Shown here: piece after piece, positions 50,167 through 58,614 of the stretch
How the letters are laid out: each line of letters starts with the position of its first letter
How positions within the stretch are numbered: the first letter of the stretch is position 1
Assembly (NCBI RefSeq): GCF_900104175.1
Contig: NZ_FNIX01000005.1
Coordinates: 430,251-494,250 of the forward strand
DNA: 64,000 nucleotides
DNA from: Lentzea jiangxiensis
Lineage (GTDB): Bacteria > Actinomycetota > Actinomycetes > Mycobacteriales > Pseudonocardiaceae
Direction of reading: 5' to 3'
Translations under genes and position numbers: made by a program
The notes under the pieces: generated by a model
The model's input: the letters and a program-made list of their open reading frames with translations, nothing else
Database searches by the model: none
What the model was told of the DNA's origin: nothing

Positions 50167-51442
50167 GCACTTGGCACGGCTGGAACAGCGGTTGCTCGCC
50201 GTCGCGCCCTGGCTGCTGGTGGTGTCCGCCCTCGTGCGCACCCAGGTCATGGTCACCGGCTTCGGCAACGACTCGATCGACCTCCGCGTCTACTGGTCGC
50301 TCGCCCCGCACGTGCTGGAAGGCGACCTGTACCGGGTGTTCTCGCCGCACTCGCCCGCGGACTTCCCGCTGCCGTTCACCTACCCGCCGTTCGGCGCGCT
50401 GGTGTTCCTGCCGATGACGTGGCTGTTCTGGGGCGCCGCCCAGTGGGGCTTCCGCGTGCTGACCGTGGTGTGCCTGTACTGGGTGGTGCGGGTGGCGCTG
50501 CGGCTGGTCGCGGGGCAGGGCTGGACGATCGACGCGAAGCTGTGGCGGCGGCGGGCGCTGCTGTGGACCGCGGTGCTGCTGTGGATGATGCCGGTCTTCC
50601 ACACCTTCGAGTTCGGTCAGATCAACCTGCTGCTGGCGGGAGTCGTGCTGGCCGCGCTGGTGGCGCGGGACCCCGGGGTCGCGGGCACCGGGATCGGCCT
50701 CACGGCGGGCGTGAAGCTCGTGCCCGCGATCTCCGGCCTGTACTTCCTCGCCACCGGCAGGTGGAAGGCCGCGGTGTGGTCGGTGGCCGCGTTCGCGGTG
50801 AGCGTCGGCCTCGGGTTCGCGGTGAACTTCGAGCAGGCGCGCCAGTACTGGTTCGTGCTGTTCGGCGACCCGGACCGGGTGGGCCCGGTCGCCACCGCGC
50901 ACAACCAGTCGTTGCGCGGGGCGCTGTCGCGCAGTCTCGGGTACGACGTCGGCATGTCGTGGCCGTGGATCGTCGCCGCCGTGCTTTCCGCGGTGATCGC
51001 CCTGGTGGCGCTGACCGCGGCGGTGCGGGCGGGCGACGTGCTGATCGGCGTGCTGTCGGTGCAGTTCCTCGGGCTGCTGCTCTCGCCGATCTCCTGGGAC
51101 CACCACTGGGTGTGGGTGGCGCCGTTGCTGATCTGGTCGGTGCACGAGAAGGTCGCACCGTGGACCCGCACCACCCTGCTGGCGCTCTGGGTCCCGGTGA
51201 TGTTCCTGGACGTGATCGCGTTCCAGCTGGACCGGCAGCCGACGATCTGGACGGTCAGCAGGCCGGGCTGGCTGTCGCTGCTCGGCTGGGCCTACCCGGC
51301 GTTCGCGCTGGTCACGCTCGTGGTGGTCGCGTGGTCGCTCAGGTCCCGCTCCGGCAGCCGGTCGAAGAACGTCCGCCACACCTCACGACCCGCCGCGAAC
51401 CCGGTCGCGTCGAGGTCCACCCCGATGAACACCAGCTCCTGA
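50153..51442 (+). CDS. GT87 (DUF2029) membrane mannosyltransferase-like protein, copy 2
   Basis: 429 aa from GTG 50153, inside the end of copy 1. DLRVYWSLAPHVL, DFPLPFTYPPFG and ISWDHHWVWVAP match copy 1 closely, so the pair arose by duplication. From about residue 395 the chain reads SRSGSRSKNVRHTSRPAA, which is the antisense of a CobW-family fragment on the other strand. The natural C-terminus was probably extended by that rearrangement. Mannose transfer from polyprenol-phosphate-mannose is inferred from the family. Confidence 0.8.
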   Translation: MLRPEHLARLEQRLLAVAPWLLVVSALVRTQVMVTGFGNDSIDLRVYWSLAPHVLEGDLYRVFSPHSPADFPLPFTYPPFGALVFLPMTWLFWGAAQWGFRVLTVVCLYWVVRVALRLVAGQGWTIDAKLWRRRALLWTAVLLWMMPVFHTFEFGQINLLLAGVVLAALVARDPGVAGTGIGLTAGVKLVPAISGLYFLATGRWKAAVWSVAAFAVSVGLGFAVNFEQARQYWFVLFGDPDRVGPVATAHNQSLRGALSRSLGYDVGMSWPWIVAAVLSAVIALVALTAAVRAGDVLIGVLSVQFLGLLLSPISWDHHWVWVAPLLIWSVHEKVAPWTRTTLLALWVPVMFLDVIAFQLDRQPTIWTVSRPGWLSLLGWAYPAFALVTLVVVAWSLRSRSGSRSKNVRHTSRPAANPVASRSTPMNTSS

Positions 51443-51448
51443 CAGGCG
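51345..51448 (-). pseudogene. C-terminal remnant of a CobW-family GTPase
   Basis: The minus strand reads TACQELVFIGVDLDATGFAA, then GREVWRTFFDRLPERDLSD. This matches the CobW C-terminus (RRQELVFIG.DLD and W..F.DRLP) except for a missing helix of ~15 aa and no upstream domain. It lies directly next to the intact CobW-like gene 51457-52545 but differs from that gene's C-terminus (GDRNQEFVVITR), so it is a second family member that has decayed. Confidence 0.55.
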
Positions 51449-51456
51449 GTGCGCGC

Positions 51457-52545
51457 CTACAGTTCCATCTCCTCGTGCCACTCGGCGAACGGGTCGGCGA
51501 AGTCGAGCTCGGTGATCAGCGCCAGTTCCTCGTCGGTCACGAGCGCGGACCGCAGCGCCGCCTCGATCCGGGCGGCGTCGGCGGAGCGGGTGATCACCAC
51601 GAACTCCTGGTTGCGGTCGCCGTAGTACGGGTCCCACAGCAGCGAGGCCGCCGCACGCCGGTCCGCGTCGGCCTCCGACCAGTCGCCGGTCGCGGCGAGC
51701 CAGGGGCCGAGGTTGCCCACGCGCAGCCCGCCGCCCGCGGACTCGAGCCACAGCGCCGCGTCGGGCTGGCTCGCCACCCACGCCCGGCCGCGCACGCGCA
51801 CCACGCCGTCGAGGAGCACGTCGATGGAGTCGTGCAGCCGCATCGGGTGGAACGGGCGCCGCTCGGTGAAGTGGACGACCGCCACACCGTGCGCCGGTTC
51901 GAGAGGCGGCTGCCCGTGGAGCAGGGGAGCGAAGCCGTCGTCGATCTCGCCGCGCCGCGACTCCGCCGGGATCGCCGCGAGCAGCGCGGTGACGTCCAGG
52001 CCGTCGGCGGTCTGCCGCGGGGCGTGCGGGGTGAGCCGGTCGAGCACCGCGGCGAGCACCGGGTCGCACGAACCGGTCAGCACCAGCGCGTCCGCGAACT
52101 CCGCCTGGCCGACCACCACCTGCGCGACCGTCCGCTCGTCGCCCTCGGCCGCGCGCATGCCCCGGTCCGCGAGGGAGTCGTCCCCGGTCGCGTCGTCGAG
52201 CCACGTCGCCGTGTCGACGACTGTGACGACGGCCTCCACCTCGACGTCCGTCCCGCTCAGTGCGAAGCACACGGCCTCCGGTTCGAGCACCGGGTCGAGG
52301 TGCACGACCACGCGCCCGTCCAGCTCCTCGAGCAACGGGACGAGGTCCAGCCGGAGGGTGCACGACACGCACCCGTGCGCGAGCTCCAGCACAGTGAGCC
52401 GGCCGTCCACCCAGCGCCGCACGACCCCGTCGGCCAAGCCGCTCAGGTCGTGCCTGACCAGCGCCGACTCCGGCGACGCCCGCCACAGCTCGTCGGCCAC
52501 GTCGTGGTGGGTGAACCCGGCTACCAATACGACCCGTGCTGCCAT
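51457..52545 (-). CDS. CobW/COG0523-family, Mrf-like zinc-starvation protein
   Basis: 362 aa from ATG 52545. CxxC in ELAHGCVSCTLRLDL and the CobW C-terminal domain (HFTERRPFHPMRL, then SAGGGLRVGNLG) match actinobacterial Mrf (ribosome remodelling factor), known to assist zinc-free ribosome hibernation. The canonical P-loop of CobW is missing (VVLVAGFTHHDVADEL), as in that subgroup. An AT-rich palindrome like a Zur/Fur box is 16 bases upstream (52561-52573). It is thus probably derepressed in zinc shortage. It is divergent from the DsbA-like gene. Confidence 0.7.
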   Translation of the reverse strand: MAARVVLVAGFTHHDVADELWRASPESALVRHDLSGLADGVVRRWVDGRLTVLELAHGCVSCTLRLDLVPLLEELDGRVVVHLDPVLEPEAVCFALSGTDVEVEAVVTVVDTATWLDDATGDDSLADRGMRAAEGDERTVAQVVVGQAEFADALVLTGSCDPVLAAVLDRLTPHAPRQTADGLDVTALLAAIPAESRRGEIDDGFAPLLHGQPPLEPAHGVAVVHFTERRPFHPMRLHDSIDVLLDGVVRVRGRAWVASQPDAALWLESAGGGLRVGNLGPWLAATGDWSEADADRRAAASLLWDPYYGDRNQEFVVITRSADAARIEAALRSALVTDEELALITELDFADPFAEWHEEMEL

Positions 52546-52560
52546 GCCCGCACAGTACAT

Positions 52561-52573
52561 GATAACGATTATC
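52561..52573. promoter_or_regulatory. Zur-like palindrome GATAACGATTATC
   Basis: A perfect 13-bp palindrome with AT-rich halves sits between the CobW/Mrf-like gene and the DsbA-like gene, matching the general form of Zur/Fur boxes. Zinc control of the CobW-like gene is the simplest reading. Confidence 0.6.
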
Positions 52574-52616
52574 GTTTCTGAATCGCGGGTGGCGTCAGGC
52601 ATGACATGATCGAACG

Positions 52617-53234
52617 ATGCAGGTCGAGTTCTGGGCTGACGTCATCTGCCCGTGGTGCTACATCGGCAAGGCGCGCTTCGACAAGGCGCTGGCCGAGTTC
52701 GAGCACCGCGCCGAGATCACCGTGGTGCACCGCGCGTTCGAGCTGGACCCGGGCAGGGAGGGCGTGGAGTCCGCCCAGGACGTGCTCGCCGCCAAGTTCG
52801 GCCCGCGCGCCGCCGAGATGGAGGAGTCCGTCGCCCAGCTCGCCCGCGACGAGGGCCTCGGCTACCGGCTGGACCGCGAGGTGGGCAACACGTTCGACGT
52901 GCACCGCCTGCTGCACCTCGCGGGGGAGCGCGGAATCGGGCAGCAGGTCCTCGACGCCGTGCTGCGCGCCAACTTCGCCGAAGCGCGCTCGCTCTTCACC
53001 CCCGAGTCGCTGTCGGAGGTCGCCACCGGGGCCGGCCTCGACGCGGCCGACGTCAAGGCGGTCCTGTCCGACCCCGCCGCCCACGCCGACGAGGTGCGCG
53101 CCGACGAGCAGCGCGCCCGGGACCTGGGCGTCACCGGTGTCCCGTTCGTCGTCGTGGCCGGGCGTCTCGCCGTGGCCGGTGCCCAGCCGGCCGAGGTGTT
53201 CGCGCGTGCCCTGACCCAGGCCTGGGAGGTGTGA
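52617..53234 (+). CDS. DsbA/FrnE-family thioredoxin-fold oxidoreductase
   Basis: 205 aa from ATG 52617. The start is MQVEFWADVICPWCYIGKAR: the CPWC pair is the redox site. The helical insertion (~45-150) and the cis-Pro loop GVTGVPFVVV are typical of FrnE/2-hydroxychromene isomerase-like proteins. No signal peptide, so it acts in the cytoplasm on disulfides or small thiols. The STAS gene follows at once, and a Zur-like site lies upstream. Confidence 0.88.
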   Translation: MQVEFWADVICPWCYIGKARFDKALAEFEHRAEITVVHRAFELDPGREGVESAQDVLAAKFGPRAAEMEESVAQLARDEGLGYRLDREVGNTFDVHRLLHLAGERGIGQQVLDAVLRANFAEARSLFTPESLSEVATGAGLDAADVKAVLSDPAAHADEVRADEQRARDLGVTGVPFVVVAGRLAVAGAQPAEVFARALTQAWEV

Positions 53235-53235
53235 G

Positions 53236-53580
53236 GTGGAAGAAACGCCGTTGAAGGTGGACGTGGAACAGCTGCCGTCCGCCGTCGTGCTGCGCGCCGA
53301 GGGGGAGGTCGACTCCTACACGGCGGACGAGTTGCGCGAGAAGCTCGCCGAAGCGTTCGGCGCGAAGCTGCCGGTGGTGCTCGACGTGAGCGAGGTCGAG
53401 TTCTTCGCGTCCGCCGGGCTCTCGGTGCTCGTGGAGTACCACCTGCTCGGCGAGGACCGGGGCATCCCGTTGCGGCTGGTCTCCCCGCGGGGCAGCGTTC
53501 TGCGCGCGTTGCGGGCGACCACGCTCAACGAGACGCTGGAGCTGTACCTCAGCCTGGACGAGGCGCTGCGGGGGAGGTAG
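53236..53580 (+). CDS. STAS-domain anti-sigma factor antagonist
   Basis: 114 aa from GTG 53236. STAS fold with VVLDVSEVEFFASAGLSVL, in which the Ser of ASAGL is the usual phosphorylation site of SpoIIAA/RsbV-type antagonists. It likely works in a partner-switching pathway with an anti-sigma kinase not seen in this window. The PP2C protein at 54967-56427 could dephosphorylate it. It overlaps no neighbour and begins one base after the DsbA-like stop. Confidence 0.85.
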   Translation: MEETPLKVDVEQLPSAVVLRAEGEVDSYTADELREKLAEAFGAKLPVVLDVSEVEFFASAGLSVLVEYHLLGEDRGIPLRLVSPRGSVLRALRATTLNETLELYLSLDEALRGR

Positions 53581-53661
53581 CCGGGTGTCCGGGACCGGAC
53601 GGCGTGCCGGCGACGATCGACTCGCTCGCGGGCACCAGCAGCCAGTGGTGGAGAGAAACCC

Positions 53662-53916
53662 TTGCCGGACAAGCTGACCGTCGACCTGCACCCGGTCTTC
53701 CGCAGCGACCAGGACATCGCCCTGGCCGTGCGCAACGCCCTGTTCCGCGCGGCCGGTCAGGGCGTGCCGCTGCTGGAGATCGTCACGGGCAAGGGGTCCG
53801 GCAAGCTCAGGAGCCGCGTCCTGGCGATGCTCGGGCAACCGCACGTGAAGAAGCTGTACCGGCGGGCCGAGGTCGCGCCGGGCAACGACGGGATGGTGCT
53901 GGTGCACCTGAAGTAG
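53662..53916 (+). CDS. Stand-alone Smr-domain protein
   Basis: 84 aa from TTG 53662 with GGAGAGAAA before it. The protein shows DLHPVF and PLLEIVTGKGSGKLRSRV, the Smr signature (DLH and TGxGxGK). This domain is found in MutS2 and in free-standing nucleases or ribosome-rescue factors. It is small, cytoplasmic and probably nucleic-acid binding. It converges on the B12-binding gene with a 37-base gap. Confidence 0.75.
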   Translation: MPDKLTVDLHPVFRSDQDIALAVRNALFRAAGQGVPLLEIVTGKGSGKLRSRVLAMLGQPHVKKLYRRAEVAPGNDGMVLVHLK

Positions 53917-53953
53917 CGCTCAGCGCGTGCGCCGCATCACGCGGTCGACGGAC

Positions 53954-54970
53954 TCAGGCGGAGAGCGTTCTCTCCGGCGCCAGGGCCAACATCCGTTGTG
54001 CGCGTGGGAAGTCGCGCAGCTGCTCGGACAGCAGCGTGAGCGCCGGCTCGAGCACCTGCGGGGGAACTCCCCGCGCGCCGAGCACATCACTCGTCCACGA
54101 GAGGAAGGCGCGGAACAGAGCGTCGTCGTCCATGTACAGCGCGGTGGCGAGGAACTCGACGATGTGCGCGAGATCCTCGGCCGTGTGGTGCTTCTGCTCG
54201 TCGCTGTAGGACCGCATGGCGGGCACCCGGTCTTCGAGGCCGCGGTACACCGAGCGCACGAGATCACGCGCGTTCCGCGTCACCAGCGTGTACTCCTGGT
54301 CGGCGAGGTGCGGCAGGTGGTCGATCGGCTGGTGCGGCGCCGTCGGCTTCGGCAGCTTCTGCGACAGCAGCATGTCCGCGGCGGAGCGGGCGTCGGCGGC
54401 CCACGCGTTGGCGCCGAACCGCCGCGCGTACTCGCCGTCCGGGCCGAACGCGGCCCCTCCCACCATCACCGGCACGCCCGCCGCCTGGCACGCCGTCATC
54501 GTGGCGTGCGCCGAGGGCAGCCGGGTGGCGATCGAACTGGACAGCGCCACCACGTCCGGGCCGGTGCGGTGCAGGTGCGTGATCAGGTGCGGCGTGGGCA
54601 CCTGCGCGCCGAGGTAGTCGACCGCGAAACCGCGCAGCGCCAGCACTTCCGCCAGCAACCGCGCGGGCAGCGCGTGCCACTCGCCGTCCACGCACGCCAC
54701 CGTCACGCGGCCGTTCACCGGCTCGACGCGCGGCCTCGTGATCGACAACGCGGTGACCGCGCGGTCGTTGATCGCGGTGATCGCGTGCTCCTGCGCCACG
54801 CTGATCCGGTTCGCGGCCCACTCGCCGCCGACCCGGCGCTGCACACCGCCGACCACGTCGAGCAGCGCGGCCTCATGGCCCAGCTCGGCGGCGGCTTCGA
54901 GCACCACGTCGGTCGCGCGGTGCTCGTCCCCGTCCAGCGCGGCTTCCCACAGCGCGTCGACAGCGTTCAC
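53954..54970 (-). CDS. Cobalamin-binding-domain regulatory protein
   Basis: 338 aa from GTG 54970, overlapping the PP2C stop as GTGA, GGAGG ahead. Residues ~10-85 form a MetH-like four-helix cap and ~90-220 a B12-binding Rossmann domain. The DxHxxG signature is changed to EWHALP, keeping the His but not the Gly. The C-terminal ~120 aa are helical and unassigned. Like CarH-type sensors it may read B12 or light state, here acting through the coupled PP2C phosphatase. No enzyme domain is seen. Confidence 0.75.
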   Translation of the reverse strand: MNAVDALWEAALDGDEHRATDVVLEAAAELGHEAALLDVVGGVQRRVGGEWAANRISVAQEHAITAINDRAVTALSITRPRVEPVNGRVTVACVDGEWHALPARLLAEVLALRGFAVDYLGAQVPTPHLITHLHRTGPDVVALSSSIATRLPSAHATMTACQAAGVPVMVGGAAFGPDGEYARRFGANAWAADARSAADMLLSQKLPKPTAPHQPIDHLPHLADQEYTLVTRNARDLVRSVYRGLEDRVPAMRSYSDEQKHHTAEDLAHIVEFLATALYMDDDALFRAFLSWTSDVLGARGVPPQVLEPALTLLSEQLRDFPRAQRMLALAPERTLSA

Positions 54971-56427
54971 GAAGACCTCCTCCGAGGCGCGGTGATCGCG
55001 AGTACGGCCATGTCGTCGTGGGTGCCGCTGCCGACCCATCGGGCCGCGAGCATGTGCACGTGCTCGACGAGCGCCTCGGCCGGCATGCCACCGCAGGCCT
55101 CCAGCGCGCGGCGCAGCCGGTCCTCACCGAACTCCTCGTCGCCCAGCGGGCCGCCGACGGCCTCGGTGATGCCGTCGGTGTAGAGCAGGCACGAGTCGCC
55201 GGGTGCCAGCACGACCTCGTCGGTCGTCGTGATGATCTTCTCCAGGATGCCGACGAGCGTGCCCCTGGTGTTCGCCACCTCGACGGTGCCCCCGGCCCGC
55301 ACGATCAACGCCGGCAGGTGCCCGCCCGAGGTCAGCTTCACGTGCAGGCCCTCGTCGACGGGGCGGACGGTGCCGACGACCGTGGTGATGAAGCGCGACC
55401 GGTCCGTCGTGAGCAGCGCCTGGTTGAGGGCGTCGAGCATCCGGTCGTGGTCGGTGACCACCTGCAGCAGCGCGTGCAGCGCCGTGCGGACCCTGCCGGT
55501 CTGCACCGCCGCGTCGAGCCCCTTGCCGCAGACGTCGCCGAGCACGACGAACAGCTCGTCGCCGGGCAGCTGGTGGACGTCGTAGAAGTCGCCGCCGACG
55601 CGTTCGGTCGCACCGGACGCGCGGTAGCGGCCGGCGAGGTCGACGTGCTCGTGCCGGCGCAGGGTGGGCGGCAGCAGGTCGCGGGTCAGCCGCTCGGTGA
55701 TCTCGGCCTGCTGCGTGAACAGGCTGGCCGCGGAGATCGCGACTCCCGCGCGGGACGCGAACAGGCGCGCGAACGCCTCCTCGTCCTCGGTGAACTGCTT
55801 GTCCCGCCGGATGAGGACCAGCGCACCGGCCGCGACGCCGTGACCGGGCAGTGGCGTCACGACGATGGACACCACGTCCCTGGCCAGCCAGTCCGGCGCC
55901 ACGGCCGGGTCGATCCAGCGCGAGGGCACCGGCGGGAAACCGCGCAGCGCCTCGCTGAGACCCACGACCTCCTCGACGTCGAGGTGCTCCAGGTCGTAGG
56001 TCGGCGCCTCGCCGCGGCGGCAGCGCGTGACGGGGTGGCCGTGGTCCGACTGCGGTGCGATCACCACCGCCTCGTCCGCCAGGTGCTCGGCCGCGAGCTC
56101 GGCGACGACGGTCATGCACCGCTCGGGGTTGAGCGACGTCATCAAGGCGCTCGACATGCGCGTCAGCAACTGCGCGCGCTCGCGTTCCAGCCGGAGGTCG
56201 GTCTCGTCGAGCAGCCACCACGTGACGGTGCCGTCCGCGTGGTCGACGCGGTGCGCGGCGTAGCTGCGTTCGGCGATGTCCACGGACTCGCCGTGGCGCC
56301 ACCGCGTGGGGGAGACCTGCTGGGGGAGGAGCGTCTTGGCTGCGTCGTTCATGCCGTGCACTGCACCGGCGGCGTCAACCACAAGCGCGGGGCACGGCGA
56401 ATGCAACCAGCTCGAAACCGTGACCAC
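54967..56427 (-). CDS. PAS-GAF-PP2C (SpoIIE/RsbU-type) serine phosphatase
   Basis: 486 aa from GTG 56427. Residues ~5-85 are PAS-like and ~85-240 a GAF domain. Residues ~265-486 are a PP2C/SpoIIE phosphatase with the metal-site residues in ERVGGDFYDV, DVCGKG, LTSGGHLPALI and SCLLYTDGITEA, and the final GTHDDMAVLAI. It is expected to dephosphorylate a STAS antagonist (the 53236 gene is a candidate) and release a sigma factor. Coupled to the B12-binding protein. Confidence 0.88.
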   Translation of the reverse strand: MVTVSSWLHSPCPALVVDAAGAVHGMNDAAKTLLPQQVSPTRWRHGESVDIAERSYAAHRVDHADGTVTWWLLDETDLRLERERAQLLTRMSSALMTSLNPERCMTVVAELAAEHLADEAVVIAPQSDHGHPVTRCRRGEAPTYDLEHLDVEEVVGLSEALRGFPPVPSRWIDPAVAPDWLARDVVSIVVTPLPGHGVAAGALVLIRRDKQFTEDEEAFARLFASRAGVAISAASLFTQQAEITERLTRDLLPPTLRRHEHVDLAGRYRASGATERVGGDFYDVHQLPGDELFVVLGDVCGKGLDAAVQTGRVRTALHALLQVVTDHDRMLDALNQALLTTDRSRFITTVVGTVRPVDEGLHVKLTSGGHLPALIVRAGGTVEVANTRGTLVGILEKIITTTDEVVLAPGDSCLLYTDGITEAVGGPLGDEEFGEDRLRRALEACGGMPAEALVEHVHMLAARWVGSGTHDDMAVLAITAPRRRSS

Positions 56428-56471
56428 CTGCGAATCATCTCATCAGAGCCGGATCAAGAACAACGTTTGAA

Positions 56472-56506
56472 CCCTCTCGAACGAGGGTAAGATGTCCTCT
56501 GAGGAC
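56472..56506. terminator. Two hairpins after the PhzF gene
   Basis: CCCTC (56472-56476) pairs with GAGGG (56483-56487), and GTCCTC-T-GAGGAC spans 56494-56506, next to the PhzF stop. They may terminate the PhzF-FAD operon or serve as an operator for the phosphatase gene. Confidence 0.4.
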
Positions 56507-56508
56507 GA

Positions 56509-57339
56509 TCACAGCGCCACCTGTCCGGTGATTCCGAGCACGGTGTTCCCGCCGACCCAGATCCGGCCCTCTACCTGGTCGAGGTGCAGGCGCCCGCGCC
56601 GGCCGAGCGCGGTGCCCTGAGCCGCCACGTACCGCTGCTGGGCGATCCCCGCCGGGATGAGCCACTGGGCGATGGCGGCGTTGAGACTACCTGTGACCGG
56701 GTCCTCCTCGAAGCGTTCGCCCTCGTTGACGAAAGCCCTGACCTCGAACGCCGCCTCCCCGCCCGCGCGGTGCGGCCCGACTACGCCGATGCCGGTGAAC
56801 GCGCCGAACCGGGCGTAGTCGGGTCGCACGGCCAGCACCGCCTCGGCGGAGTGGAGCAGCACCGCCACCCACCCGGGCCCGTTGTCGGCCCACTGCGCAC
56901 CGGCGATCTCCGCCGGTGTGATCGCGAGCGCCGCCGCCAGGGCTTCCAGGTCGTCGACCGGACCGCTGCGCACCAGGGGCGGAGCGGCGAACGCCAGCCG
57001 TGAGCCGTCGCGGCGCACCTCCACCAGCCCGGCCCCGCACTCCTGCACCAGCAGGCCGGGATCGCGCGGCGTGTTGCCCGCTTCGAGCCACGCGTGGGCC
57101 GAGCCGAGCGTCGGGTGACCCGCGAACGGCAGTTCGCGGCTGATGGTGAAGATCCTCACCCGGTAGTCGGCGGCAGGATCGGCCGGCGGCAGGAGGAACG
57201 TCGTCTCCGCGAGGTTCGTCCAGTTCGCGAACGCCTGCATCTGCTCCGTGGTCAGGCCCTCCGCGTCGTGCACGACCGCGAGCGCGTTGCCCTTGGTGAG
57301 CTCGTCGGTGAACACGTCGACCTGGCTGAACGTCCGCAT
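56509..57339 (-). CDS. PhzF-family isomerase/epimerase
   Basis: 276 aa from ATG 57339. The family hallmarks are an N-terminal VFTDELTKGNALAVV strand-loop, LAETTFLLPP, a FPFAGHPT-like motif (LPFAGHPTLGSAHAW), and the C-terminal EDPVTGSLNAAIAQWL block. The active-site Glu is expected in NLAET. PhzF-type proteins catalyse small-molecule rearrangements, as in phenazine synthesis. It follows the FAD monooxygenase after 9 bases and is in its operon. Confidence 0.87.
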   Translation of the reverse strand: MRTFSQVDVFTDELTKGNALAVVHDAEGLTTEQMQAFANWTNLAETTFLLPPADPAADYRVRIFTISRELPFAGHPTLGSAHAWLEAGNTPRDPGLLVQECGAGLVEVRRDGSRLAFAAPPLVRSGPVDDLEALAAALAITPAEIAGAQWADNGPGWVAVLLHSAEAVLAVRPDYARFGAFTGIGVVGPHRAGGEAAFEVRAFVNEGERFEEDPVTGSLNAAIAQWLIPAGIAQQRYVAAQGTALGRRGRLHLDQVEGRIWVGGNTVLGITGQVAL

Positions 57340-57348
57340 CCAGCGACG

Positions 57349-58512
57349 TTAACCGAAATCGGGCAACGTCATCGCGGAGTGCTCCGGACGGCTGGCCTCG
57401 GCAGGCATGGTGGTCCGTGCGCGCAAGGCGGCGTTGCGCGCGGCGAGTGCTTCCGCGGTGGCGGGGAACAGTTCGGCGTTGCCCTTCTCGACCAGCCCCT
57501 GGTTCGCCTCGACGAACGGGCGCGTGGAGCGTTCGTAGGCCTCGAACGCCTGCTCGGGAGCGGAGGTGAGGTGACCGGCGAGCACGTAGGCGCCGACCAG
57601 CGCGAGGCTCGACCCCTGCCCGGTGAGGAACGACGGCGCGTAGGCGGCGTCCCCGACCAGCGCCACCCGCCCGGACGACCAGCGCGGCATGCGGATCTGG
57701 CTGACCGTGTCGAAGAACAGGTCGTCGGCGGCACGCAGGGCCTCGACCAGGCGCGGGACCTCCCAGCCGTCGTCGGCGAAGACCGACGCGACCAGGTCGC
57801 GCTGGGCCTCGGGGTCGCGGAAGGCCCCGAACGGCGCCTCGTCACGGGTGAAGCTCAGGAAGCCGTGCACGTTCTCGCCACTGCCCACCGCGTAGAGCGC
57901 GGCGGCGCGACCGGGTTCGTTCCACAGCAGCGCCTCGTGGTCGAGCCCGAGGTGGTTGGGCATCGTGAAGCCCGCGAAGCAGTAGCCGAGGTAGCGGTGG
58001 AACTGCTCCTCCGGTCCGAACGTCAACTCGCGCACGGTCGAATGCAGGCCGTCGGCGCCGATGACGTGGTCGTAGGTGCGTTGCAGGCCGCTGCGGAAAG
58101 TCACGTCCACACCGCCGGGTCCGTCACTCATCGCGACGACGGTGTCGTCGAAGAGGTACTCCACGTCGTCACGCGTGGTCTCGTGGAGGATCTCGGCGAG
58201 GTCGCCGCGGCGGACCTCCAGGTCACTGCCGTCGCCCCCGATCAGCACCTCCGGCCGCAGCGAGGCGGCCTCGCTGCCGTCGGCGTCGAGGAACGTGATC
58301 CGCCGCGTGTCGACGTGGGCTTCCCGCAGGCGGGGGAGCAGCCCCATGCGCTCGACCACGCTCAGCGCGGTGCCGCGGACGTCGACGGGATAGCCACCGC
58401 CGCGCAGGGTGTGGGACTTCTCCACGACGGTGACCTCGACGCCCCGCCGCCGCAGCCAGAACGCGAGTGCGGGCCCGGCGATGCTGGCGCCGGAGATCAG
58501 GACGGTGCTCAT
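57349..58512 (-). CDS. FAD-dependent monooxygenase (PHBH-type)
   Basis: 387 aa from ATG 58512 with a GGAGG-type site. N-terminal GxGxxG-like FAD site (ISGASIAGPALAFWLRRRG), DG motif (VIGADGLHSTVR) and GD motif (VALVGDAAYAPSF) are present. It is soluble, with TetX/PHBH-like length. It hydroxylates or breaks down an aromatic or drug-like molecule. The operon 58512-56509 is divergent from a MarR regulator, and palindromes lie between. Confidence 0.9.
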   Translation of the reverse strand: MSTVLISGASIAGPALAFWLRRRGVEVTVVEKSHTLRGGGYPVDVRGTALSVVERMGLLPRLREAHVDTRRITFLDADGSEAASLRPEVLIGGDGSDLEVRRGDLAEILHETTRDDVEYLFDDTVVAMSDGPGGVDVTFRSGLQRTYDHVIGADGLHSTVRELTFGPEEQFHRYLGYCFAGFTMPNHLGLDHEALLWNEPGRAAALYAVGSGENVHGFLSFTRDEAPFGAFRDPEAQRDLVASVFADDGWEVPRLVEALRAADDLFFDTVSQIRMPRWSSGRVALVGDAAYAPSFLTGQGSSLALVGAYVLAGHLTSAPEQAFEAYERSTRPFVEANQGLVEKGNAELFPATAEALAARNAALRARTTMPAEASRPEHSAMTLPDFG

Positions 58513-58527
58513 GGTGCCTCCAGATAA

Positions 58528-58538
58528 CTAACTTAGGT
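58528..58538. promoter_or_regulatory. MarR operator half-match CTAACTTAGGT
   Basis: It matches the central part of the palindrome at 58594 in reverse orientation and lies just before the FAD gene start. It is imperfect on one side. Confidence 0.6.
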
Positions 58539-58593
58539 ATCCTTTTTTGGGGCGCGGTGATCGCTACGGTTCACTGCGACTGAGGCAAGCATA

Positions 58594-58608
58594 TACCTAA
58601 GTTAGGTA
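58594..58608. promoter_or_regulatory. MarR operator, perfect palindrome TACCTAAGTTAGGTA
   Basis: A 15-bp perfect palindrome ends 6 bases before the MarR start codon, covering its ribosome site. With the second site at 58528 it fits repression of both divergent transcripts. Confidence 0.75.
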
Positions 58609-58614
58609 AGTGAA

